From: Pelagomonas calceolata
Taxonomy: Eukaryota; Sar; Pelagophyceae; Pelagomonadales; Pelagomonadaceae
Length of the DNA stretch: 64,000 nt
Reading direction: 5' to 3'
NCBI GenBank assembly: GCA_918797485.1
Contig: CAKKNE010000003.1
Span: 62,001-126,000, forward strand
The notes under the pieces were generated by a model. The model had not been told where the DNA came from. It did no database searches and saw nothing but the letters and a program-made list of their open reading frames with translations. Both the position numbers and the translations under genes were made by a program. Positions 10,429 through 18,667 of the stretch are shown here, piece after piece (within the stretch, counting starts at the first letter, position 1; each line of letters opens with the position of its first letter).

Positions 10429-11425
10429 CTAGCTTACGCAGCAGTTCGCCGCGGACGCGTCGGGCGTCGGCAAACCAGGCATCCCCGGCGCGGCGCCCGG
10501 CTTCGGGAAGATGTTGTCCCCCAAATTCATGACCGGCATGCCGTCGGGCCCGAATTCGAGGGCCGGCGCGAGCTCCTTGATGATCTCCGAGGGCACCTGC
10601 CCGTACTTCTGTAAATCTTGAAGCAATTCCACGAGTCGAGGAAAATTGTCCGGCTCGTATTTATAGACGGCCACGATGCGCTGGAAGTACTGGTACTGCG
10701 TGCCATATCTTTGATACTCGTCCTGGCTTAAAGTTTCGTACTTCTCCGCGAGCCATTCCGGGTACTTGTCGCAGACCTTCGACATCGGCTCGTACATGAG
10801 ATCTTTCGCTAACAGTTGGCGCAGCATGTTCTCGACGATCTGGTCGAAGTCCTCCTTCTGGCCCAATTTCTCGAACTCCGCGATCATGTTCGTCATCATC
10901 TCGTCGCCGCTCTGCTCGATCTGCGCCGGTTCCAGCCCCTCCATATTCGATGAAGATGTCGCTAATAACTCCATGGTCCGACTTAACCCGCGATCCAATT
11001 CCACATCGGGCGCCTCGTCCGAGATTAACCGCTCCGCCCGATCTCGCTGGTCCCGGACGAACTGTTCTATCGTTCTCGCACCTTCTTCATTGCCCGACAA
11101 CGCTCGCAGGGTCATCTCCAGAGTGTCTTTAAACGCAGGATTCCTTAAATTATCCACGAGCGAGTCCAAGCGATTGTACGCGTCGTCCTTCATCTCCTCT
11201 TCCATCGCCAAATCGATGCGCTCGCGCGCGCTTCGCCGCCAGCAGCGTCTCCATGCGCTCGCCCTCGTCGTCTTCCGGTTTCTCGGTCAGATCTTCTTCT
11301 GCCTCGAACTCGGCAATCGCCTCATCCAAAATCTCGTCGAGGTCCGCTTCCGCTTTCCTTCGCATCTCCTCCATCTCGCGCTTCGCTTTCGCGGATTCGC
11401 GCATCATGGCCTTCATGTCGGCCAT
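10429..11425 (-). CDS. PEX19: Peroxin-19, import receptor for peroxisomal membrane proteins
   Basis: About 331 residues. The N-terminal part is acidic and helical. The middle and C-terminal part carries the PEX19 core (MMTNMIAEFEKLGQKEDFDQ, MLRQLLAKDLMYEPM, KYPEWLAEKYETLSQDEYQR, LVELLQDLQKYGQVPSEIIK). The last four residues, CCVS, form a CaaX box, as expected for a farnesylated PEX19. It captures newly made peroxisomal membrane proteins in the cytosol and hands them to PEX3. The frame slips by one base inside a GC run near 11225-11235, between AAKRA and RERIDLAMEEEM. Confidence 0.9.
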
Positions 11426-11843
11426 GGTCGTCGATCACCGCGCCGCTGCTGGCGCGGCGCCGCGGCGGCGTCGAGGGACGGCGTGGGCGTGCCGCGCGGA
11501 CGATTAGCAGGCCGTGCGGCGGGTGAGCGGGCAGCCCCCAAGATCAGGCCACACGCAGCGGTTCGTGCGCGGATTTTTTGCGCCCTGTCTGACGGAGGGG
11601 GATCCGTGCGACCGCCAAGCGTGCCAGGAGCGCCGAGTGACCGCCTGGAACCGCGCAGGGGCAGCTTTTGCTTGCAGCGCCAGTTTGGGTTCGGGGTTTT
11701 GCAGCGGCCGGTGCGGTGTTGGGCGTGCTAAACGCAGCCAAAACAGTCGCGTAGGCCCGAACACGCTTACACACGACCGCCCGCGACCCGGCCGGTGCGC
11801 GCGGGCAGCTCCGCGACGCGCACGTTTCACAAGAATCACAAAA
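11426..11843. other. Intergenic, upstream of divergent PEX19 and 11844 gene
   Basis: GC-rich with small overlapping open frames on both strands. No domain, tRNA or copy of the recurring motif is seen. Confidence 0.5.
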
Positions 11844-13899
11844 ATGGCGTCGCCCGCCGCGAAGGCAGCCCTCGAGCGGCGCCTGCGCGGCGCGTCCGCC
11901 CGCGTGACGCCGCGGGACGACGACGACGACACCATCAATAATGACGCGCAAGCGACGCCGCGGCCGCCGCCGTTCAGCCCCGACGAGGTGCCGACGCAGG
12001 GCAAGGAGATTCCCAGGGGCGACGCGACGCCGCGCGACGAGGACCTGCGGGACGCGAGCCCGCGCCAGGGCCGAAGTATACCAATGGACACCTCGTCCTT
12101 CTTCATCTGCCCGCCGCGGCCGCCGTCGCTGCGCGAGAAACGGCCAATGCTGATAGAGCGTTCCTCAAGGAAGTCATGGGCGACGCTTCGACATCTCTCG
12201 CGGGCGCCGAGTACGGCCTCAAGCAGGTCAACGAGTTATTTAGGAAGATTCGATTGCTCAATTTGAATGACGAGGCCGCGACGGCTTTTGTCGACGCGAA
12301 TCGGCTCTTCGAGGAGATCCAGAAGGATATAGGATCCGCGAGAGGCAACTTCGGCGTGGCCGCGTCGGCCGTGTCGGCGGCGGGCGCGCGGGACACGATG
12401 ATGGTTGGAGTGGCCGAGGTCGCGTCTGAGTTCTACGAGCAGCAACTGAATCGTTTAGGGTTGGAAGACGACCTCAAGGGCTACCTGCCGCGAGGCGCGG
12501 ATCTCCTGGACACTCACCGAATGTCAGTCAAACTGCTGGAGGTGGAACTGGCCTCGTCGACGGACCGCATCGACGACGTCGTCTACGAACAGATGCAGGC
12601 CGTGGCCGATAGATATTTAGCAATGGGCTCGGCGCGCATCTACCACAACGACGCCGCGCGCCAGGCGACGTGCGCCGCGGCCGACTGCTACAGGATGTGC
12701 TGCGACTATGCGGCGAGTGCCGTGGCGGCATCAACAGCCGCGCGGGCCGCGTTCATCAAGGACACGGCGGCGTCGGCCACGGACTTTGCGAAGGCTGCGA
12801 ACGCGGCGTCGGACGCCTCGAAGCAGATGATGGAGGCCGCGCGGTACCGGGCTGTGTGGAATCAAATTTTACGGCGCGTTCGTGCTGAATCGTCGCGTCG
12901 TCCTCCACGCCATCGACGCGACGCCTGCTCGATGGCGTGGCAATGTCGGTTCCTCACCGCTCGACGGAGCCAGCGCGGCCACGTCATCGCCGAGAAATGA
13001 CTTAGTGAGGAATTATCGGGTGCACCCGACACACTGGTTGATTTCCACACAGGTACCGCGAGAAGCGGGCCCTGCGCCAGGCGAAGGAATTACGGGAGAA
13101 CGGCGAGCGCCTCCAGAAGGAAGTGGAAAGACTCCAGCCGGACGCGCGCTTGGTCGCGGACGGCGCGCGCGCGACGCCCGCCACCTCGCTCCCGCGGTCG
13201 CCGCGCACGGATCAACAAACCATGTGCGAGATCCGGACTGCTTTAAATGACCTCGGCAAGGCCGACGACCCCTTCGAGCGCTCGGGCGCGCTGGAAGCGC
13301 TGGCGGCGACGTTACGACGCGAGGCGCCCGCGTCCGTCGTCATGGGCGCCGGCACGGCGGAGCTCGTCGCGACGGGCGGCGCGCGCAAGGTCGCCCAGGA
13401 GATCGCCGACGCGCCCCTGGACGAGGCCGACGCGCGATTGGAGCGGCTCCAGTCCATCGCGCGGCCGCATCGGATAAAGGAGCCCCTGTCGCCGCGGCGG
13501 CGCCACTTGTTGGAGCGGAACGACCTGCCGGTCCGGGGCACGCTCCTCGAACCCCCGCCGGTTGCGACGCGAGATTTATTGGAGGACCTCGGTCTGAAGA
13601 GCGACGCTATTAGAACCGTGCGCGACTCGGCGGAGCTGTCGCCGCGGCGGAGCAAAACGCGGCGGCGGCCGCCGGCGGACTGGGAACTGAAGGCGTCGAC
13701 CCGCTCGGACGGCGACTTCGGGGCCACCCTGGCCGAGGCGCTGGCCAACGCGGCGGTCGATCCCGTCCTCCGGGCGAGTGATTCTATCCGGGCGAGTGAT
13801 TCTAAGCTGAAGGCGTCGTCACGCTCGGGCGGCGACTTCGGGGCCACCCTGGCCGCAGCGCTGGCCACGGAGAGAGTTGATACTCCACCGGGGGAGTGA
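11844..13899 (+). CDS. Unrecognised helical protein with C-terminal 40-residue repeats
   Basis: About 620 residues after removing one introner. An N-terminal disordered stretch (TPRDDDDDTINND...) is followed by a long alanine-rich helical region (residues about 100-380; VKLLEVELASSTDRIDD, AARAAFIKDTAASATDFAKA, REKRALRQAKELRENGERL) that reads like a coiled coil. The C-terminus has two 40-residue repeats beginning LKAS(T/S)RS(D/G)GDFGATLA. A one-base slip near 12135 separates the disordered start from the helical part. The alternative is that the gene begins at the in-frame ATG 12176. I do not recognise the family; a scaffold or membrane-curvature role would be a guess. Confidence 0.6.
12856..13052 (-). 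mobile_element. Introner-type intron with 8-bp target duplication
   Basis: Longest copy, 197 bp. Terminal repeats CTGTGTGGAATCAA (from 12852) and TTGATTTCCACACAG (to 13052) flank two opposed cores, CCACGCCATCGACGCG and GCTCGATGGCGTGG. The CACTGG next to the right end shows the element is reversed relative to the gene. Flanks GTACCGGG (12844-12851) and GTACCGCG (13053-13060) match at 7 of 8 positions, a target-site duplication. Splicing at the second GT joins ARYRAV to YREKRA in frame. Confidence 0.9.
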
Positions 13900-13906
13900 T
13901 TCTAAG
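13687..13906 (+). repeat. 120-bp tandem repeat with inner 20-bp repeats
   Basis: CTGAAGGCGTC starts at 13687 and 13807, exactly 120 bp apart, and the two units share most bases for about 60 bp. Inside, GAGTGATTCTA recurs at 13774, 13794 and 13894. In the last copy the frame differs by one base and GAG-TGA becomes the stop of the 11844 gene. Confidence 0.8.
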
Positions 13907-13946
13907 CTTCGGGTTGTTTGTACATATGTTTATGCCGCGAACGCTT

Positions 13947-14369
13947 CTAGTACTGGACGAGCGGGTCGCGCTCGGGCGCCCGCTTCGACCCGAAGCAGAG
14001 CGAGCAGCAGCCGCGCTCCGGCCGGCGCGCCGCGCCGACGCCGCTCTTCTCGCTCTCGCGGTCGCGCGCCGCGTTCAGTCCCGCGACCCAGGCGAGCGCC
14101 GACTCCCGCGACTCCGCCTTCATCAGGTAGCCCGGGTGGGCGTCGTCCGCCGACTGGGGCACGATGACGAAGAGGCCCTCCTCGCCGTCGACGACGTCGA
14201 TCGTGCGCGTCTTCCGCAGGTCGAGCATGTTCATGACCCGCGCGGACGGCATGTCGGCCGGGCACGACTGGTACGAGTAGAGCACGTGCTTATTCACCTC
14301 GAGCCATCTGCGGACCCACTTGTCCGAGTTCTTCACCTTGCGGCGGACCCAGCCGTGCGTGTGGACCAT
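13947..14369 (-). CDS. Small pleckstrin-homology (PH) domain protein
   Basis: 140 residues, almost entirely one PH domain: HGWVRRKVKNSDKWVRRWLEVNKHVLYSYQS, then the strand pattern ARVMNMLDLRKT, LFVIVPQSADDAHPGYLMKA, and the closing helix ESALAWVAGLNAA with its conserved tryptophan. A cysteine-rich tail (GCCSLCFGSK) could be lipidated. PH domains bind phosphoinositides or proteins at membranes. The upstream end overlaps the open frame that follows the MsrB domain, so the true 5' end may lie further upstream. Confidence 0.75.
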   Translation of the reverse strand: MVHTHGWVRRKVKNSDKWVRRWLEVNKHVLYSYQSCPADMPSARVMNMLDLRKTRTIDVVDGEEGLFVIVPQSADDAHPGYLMKAESRESALAWVAGLNAARDRESEKSGVGAARRPERGCCSLCFGSKRAPERDPLVQY

Positions 14370-15322
14370 CCTGCGCTTCGTACCTGCGAGGCGTCCGGTC
14401 GACGCGCGTCAGCACTTGGGGAAGTGCGCGGCGTGGTCGGCGACCGTCGCGCGGCGATGAGGTGTCTCGCGGGGTAACCATCGCGGCCGCGCGTCGCCGG
14501 GGCCGCTCGCGCCGCTCGAGAAACAATGCTGGCTTTGATAGAGTTTTGCTCACCTGGTTAAACCGCGGCGTCGCGGCGTCGCACACGCTCGCACGCTTCG
14601 TTTTATAGAGACCAGAGCGCGTCACGGCGGTAAATGCACGGCCGCGCGGCGGCTTATTCGAGTGGTGCCCAGCGGCCTCGGCGGCGCTCGAGCCGCCCAC
14701 GGCGAAGCACGAAGCAAAGCCTATCAACACATCCTCCTTACTCACGGAGGAATCGGCTTCGGCACCAGAGCCGCCAAGCTTCGGCGTGTCGTCCGGCTGA
14801 TACCCAGCGGGCTCGTATCTCAAACTAGCGCCGTTGACGCAGTGGCGTTCGTCGGTCGGGGTCAGGAAGCCCCGTTCTTGCCACGTGACCGAGGTGTCCG
14901 TCGCATTTCGCGCAGACGATCTCTACGCGCATCCCGTCGGCATCGGGCACCTCGCGGATCGCTCCGGGTATGCCGTCGTAAAAAGCCGGCCAGCCGCAAC
15001 CACTGTTGAATTTCGTGCGAGCAAAGTACAAGGGCTCCCGACAGCCCGCGCACTCGTACACGCCGCCGGCGTCCGGGTATTTCGCACCGTAATCACGCTT
15101 GAGGTCGTGCTCAAGCTCGCCCTCGGTACCTTCAGAGTAACCGGGCGGCTCCGTCGCCTTCTGGCGCAGCACCGCGAATTGATTCGGCGAGAGCTCCGTC
15201 ATCCAGCCGGCATCATCTTTGGGCAGGCTGGCCAAGGCGCGACCGCAGCGGCGGCGTATTACGGGTGTGAGGCTGGCGCCGCGGCGAAGCGCGAGCAGAA
15301 GCGCCATGGACCACTTTGGCAT
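14290..15322 (-). CDS. msrB: Peptide-methionine (R)-S-oxide reductase
   Basis: Reduces methionine-R-sulfoxide in proteins. The MsrB domain is clear: WMTELSPNQFAVLRQKATEP, two zinc pairs CAGC and CAKC, FNSGCGWPAFYD, GHLGHV and the catalytic-cysteine block RHCVNGASLRYEPAG. A one-base slip just after GHLGHV (about 14890) separates the last block. The first ATG (15322) gives MPKWSMALLLALRRGASL, a possible organelle or secretory leader; a GTG at 15364 lies upstream. After the domain the frame stays open to 14290, overlapping the PH gene. That tail has no recognisable domain and may be untranslated or intronic. Confidence 0.8.
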
Positions 15323-15721
15323 CTTCGAGCAGCGTAAATGAGTGCTTTGATGACGACGTATCACACCTTGGGCCCAAGTTAAGAGAGCGGGCTCTCACAA
15401 GCTCTTGGAGCCACGTACGCTCGCAGGGCTCGCGGAGACGACTACTGGGGTCGTGAAAATGGCCTAATCTCTGCAAATTAAGCAGCGCTGAGCCTGAAAA
15501 GCTAGCAAGCTGGCGTGATCGAGCTAGCGGCATGTAAGACACTAGCAAGCACACGATTTCCCAGCACAGGCCAGCACGCGCAATCTCGCGCTGCCCGGCC
15601 ACATTTGCTGCTAGACACTCACACTACATGGTCCATACGAGCGGTAGGCAGCGGAAGGAGCAGCCGTAACAACACACAGGGGGCCCACTCAGATTCGGGC
15701 TGCCCCACACGAGCAGATAGG
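15323..15721. other. Intergenic, upstream of divergent MsrB and glycosyltransferase genes
   Basis: Contains an exact copy of the recurring motif at 15523-15546. The glycosyltransferase frame is open upstream to a GTG at 15515, but the secretory leader begins at the ATG 15722. Confidence 0.55.
15523..15546 (+). repeat. GCTAG...CTAGC intergenic motif, copy 2 (consensus)
   Basis: Reads GCTAGCGGCATG then TAAGACACTAGC, taken here as the consensus because two copies match it exactly. It lies 176 bp before the glycosyltransferase ATG. Confidence 0.85.
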
Positions 15722-17315
15722 ATGACACCCTTACGGCTCCTGCCGCTGCTGGGCACCGTAGCATGCCTAGACTACGCCGCGGACTTGGCAAGCTACCGCG
15801 AGAAATGCAAATCAAAACCGAACACGGCCTTCTGCTGGATGGACGATCCTGGTAACGTCGACGGGTCGTGCCGCTTCGCCGCGCGCGCCGGCCTGGTTTC
15901 GATGGGAGCGAGCAGCGTGGGCCCGCGCCTCGACCTGCGCTTCGACAATGGGAAAGCGTGGACGGCGGTGCCCCACGCGCTGACTGGTTCTAAAGCGCAC
16001 GCCTTCTCCAGCAAACCGCGGCTGTGTGCCCTGGCGACCGAACAGACGGACCCGTCGCCCTCTCTCTTGTTAATTGCGAACAACGTCGACTACGTGTTTA
16101 GACTGTGGCCCTACTTCATTAATAAAGTAATGTGGGCGTCTTCGACAAGACACCGCCTTTCAATCTGGATCGGCGAGCTGCCCAAGATCGTCGCCGCCAA
16201 GAGCGGCGACGGCTGTAGAGCCTCAAAGCAGAAGCAATCGCTATATAGTAGGCGACTCAAGCAGAGCTACTACGGGTCGCCGCGGCAGAAGTCCAGCAAC
16301 CACCACGCGAAGATGCTCGCGGCCTACCGGTTGCTCGCCGATCCTTATGTTACGGGCCTGTACTACGTGGACATGGACGCCTACGTGAGGCCCGATGCCC
16401 TCTTCTCCTCCGTGCCTTCGTTGTTTCGCAAGGTGCACTATGACGACGTGGTCGACGTGCTCTTCGAGAACGCGCGGGACCAGAGCCTCTTCTGGCACCT
16501 GCACGGCGACACGTTTTATCTAAGGGACGTGGCTTTGTCTCGGATCTTCCTCAAGGCGCGCGGGCGGCGTCCGATTTCTTTTCACGCCATCGCCTCTCGC
16601 GTCGATGGCGTCGAGCGTCGAAGCGTGAGTACGCAAACGTGGGGGCGCCGATGCGCGGAGAGTCTACGCCATCGAGCAAAATGAAGAGCGTCTCAAAACA
16701 CAGGAGTGGCTCGAGCGGCGGTGCGGCTTCAAGGACCAGTACTCGCTCTGGCACGCCGTGCTGGGCATGGCGGGCGCCGCGGGTTGCATGGAATACGACG
16801 GCGAGATCTACCGCAACTTCACGTACCAGGAGGCGCTGCACATCGACAAGAACGAGTGGAAGGCGCTGAAGATGACCTGCGGCGGGCGCCAGAAGCGCTG
16901 CCCCGAGTTCCGCTTCTGCCGGGACAAGTACGACCTCGCGCGCCAGCACTTCGTGCACTCGAACATCGACGCGGGCGCCACGCGGCGCTTCCGTTATGAT
17001 GTGGGCGGCGGCTGGCGCGCCGACGTCGTCGTGGCCGACCTTAGTGGAGGCCCCGAGGGCGACGACGACGCCGTCGACAAGTCGGATTTGCTGGGAATGC
17101 TCGGGCTCCTGCACGTCGGCGCCGACAGGGTCCTCGGGCAGCTACCTCCACTTGAAGAAACGCCGCCGTCGTCCGGCGTTTCGGTCGGGTGGCTCCTCTT
17201 CCTCCTGCCCGGCGTCCTGGCCGCGGCGTGGCGGTGTCGGTGTCGTCAGGAACCGGAGGACGAGGCGTTCTCGGCCTACGGCACGCGACGACCAGCATTG
17301 CGGAAATTCATATAA
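15722..17315 (+). CDS. Secretory-pathway glycosyltransferase-like membrane protein
   Basis: 472 residues if the introner at 16529-16703 is removed; the exon total is then an exact multiple of three. Starts with a short signal peptide (TPLRLLPLLGTVACLDYAAD). The catalytic part has LLLIANNVDYVFRLWPYFIN, NHHAKMLAAYRLLADPY and the metal/sugar-binding DxD in LYYVDMDAYV, as in nucleotide-sugar transferases that copy sugar onto secreted glycans. After the intron: EWLERRCGFKDQYSLWHAVL. A C-terminal membrane helix (VGWLLFLLPGVLAAAW) is followed by a cysteine-rich cytosolic tail. The exact GT family is not certain; the layout is vaguely like GT34. Confidence 0.7.
16529..16703 (+). mobile_element. Introner-type intron in glycosyltransferase gene
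   Basis: GTGGCTTTG to AAACACAG, 175 bp, phase 0. Inside are CACGCCATCG, GCGTCGATGGCGT and a further CTACGCCATCGAGC core. The donor is the best fit by frame; the reading frame stays open into the element to 16684, so a later donor cannot be ruled out. Confidence 0.65.
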
Positions 17316-17351
17316 ATTTGATAGTCTAGATAATTATTACGATGTCGACCG

Positions 17352-17606
17352 TCACGCGTCCTTCTGGTGCATCCATCCGCCCTTGAAGCGCATGAAGAAC
17401 GCCGCGCCGCCGATGAGCGCCAAGATGAAGAGCTGCCGCGTCCGCTCGGTCGCGGGCTCGTACGGCTCCAGGGAGTCGGGCAGCTTGCCCCGCAGGCCCT
17501 CGGGCACGAGGTCCCGTCGGCAGACCAGCACGGTCACGGTCACGAGGCTCGCGCAGTAGACGACCGTGCGCATCATTTCTGCTACTACACCGGCGGGTTG
17601 CGGCAT
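17352..17606 (-). CDS. Small two-helix membrane protein
   Basis: 84 residues from the ATG at 17606; the next in-frame methionines (MMRTVV) start ten residues later. Two membrane helices are visible, VVYCASLVTVTVLVC and TRQLFILALIGGAAFFM, joined by a charged loop with PEGLRGKLPDSLEPYEP. The end is KGGWMHQKDA. Not recognised; size and layout resemble small organelle-membrane or respiratory accessory proteins, but nothing specific supports that. It converges on the glycosyltransferase gene with 36 bp between stops. Confidence 0.55.
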   Translation of the reverse strand: MPQPAGVVAEMMRTVVYCASLVTVTVLVCRRDLVPEGLRGKLPDSLEPYEPATERTRQLFILALIGGAAFFMRFKGGWMHQKDA

Positions 17607-18059
17607 CGTTGCTAGGCTGCTGCTGTGCTGCTACGTGCGCTTGCTGCAAAGCTATGCCTCTCCGACAGCGCTGTTGTAGAGCGCCACAAGCCCGCTCAGA
17701 GCGCAGCGTTCGATGCACGCCGATGATTTTCGTTGCTATTATGTTAAATCGTACTCCACACAGCCTAACTATTCGTGTGCGAGGCACACTGCGAGATGCG
17801 TCGACCTGCAAGCTGCTTCTAGTGTCTTACAGGCCGCTAGCCCAGAAATATAATCCAACAAGCCTCCGTCGCTGAGACGCGCCGCGCGTAATTACCACGC
17901 GTGAGCCTCCTCAAAGACTCGCGGACAGAGCCACTTCGCGATCTCGCTCCGTGACGCGCCATATCTCAATTCTAGAGCAGTTCCTAAAGTTTCTCAATCC
18001 TAAGCGGATACCGCGCGTCGCGGCGTCATCGTGACCGCTAAGTACAATTTCTAAAAAAA
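17607..18059. other. Intergenic, upstream of divergent small membrane protein and C2 gene
   Basis: AT-richer than its surroundings. It holds a copy of the recurring motif at 17818-17841 and an A-run directly before the C2 start codon. Confidence 0.55.
17818..17841 (-). repeat. GCTAG...CTAGC intergenic motif, copy 3
   Basis: Reverse form TCTAGTGTCTTACAG then GCCGCTAGC; the first base differs from consensus. It lies about 210-220 bp from the start codons on each side. Confidence 0.78.
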
Positions 18060-18663
18060 ATGGGTTGCTGCGCGGGCAAGCTCCAGTTCCACAAGGAGAC
18101 GAAGCGCCAGGACAAGAATGAGTACCTCGCCGCGGCGCGCGCAGAAGACGCCGGACGTGTATTGCCGGGCGCGCGTCGCGGGCGGGCCGCCGCAGGACTG
18201 CCGCGACTGGTGGAAGACCAAGACCGTCCAGAACTCGGTCGCGCCGCAGTGGGACGCCGAGTTCACGCAAGCGTTGGCCGCACCGGAGCTCTGTGTTGTG
18301 GTATTGGAGTGCTGGGACGACGACACCGTGACGGGCGACGACTTCCTCGGCACCGTCGCCGTGCCCCTGTCCGAGGTGACGTCAGGGAAGCAACTCGACT
18401 TGCCTCTACTGGCCGCGACGCTCGCGCCGTGGCCGCGGAAGCACGGCGCGCCGTCCCTCCAAGTGACCTTTGATTTGGTTCTTATTGCGGCGTCCCGAGC
18501 TGCCTTCATACGCGCACGAGACCCCGCCACGCCGTCGCCGCGACACTCGCCACGCAGGTCTATGCCGACGCGCGCGGCCCCTCGGGAGGGCTCGCCTGAA
18601 GGGGTTCCTTCCCCTCGCACTAAGAAGCATTTAGTGCCTCAGGGTCCCGAGAATGACAGATAA
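18060..18663 (+). CDS. C2-domain protein with N-terminal MGCC (possible lipid anchor)
   Basis: About 200 residues. Starts MGCCAGKLQFHKE, where glycine 2 plus cysteines 3-4 suggest myristoylation and palmitoylation. A one-base slip near 18120-18150 leads into a single C2 domain: KTPDVYCRARV, WWKTKTVQNSVAPQWDAEF and LECWDDDTVTGDDFLGTVAVPL, with the aspartates expected for calcium binding. The tail is Ser/Pro/Arg-rich. C2 domains dock proteins to membranes in response to calcium. Its stop is 4 bp from the stop of the pseudophosphatase gene on the other strand. Confidence 0.72.
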
Positions 18664-18667
18664 AACA

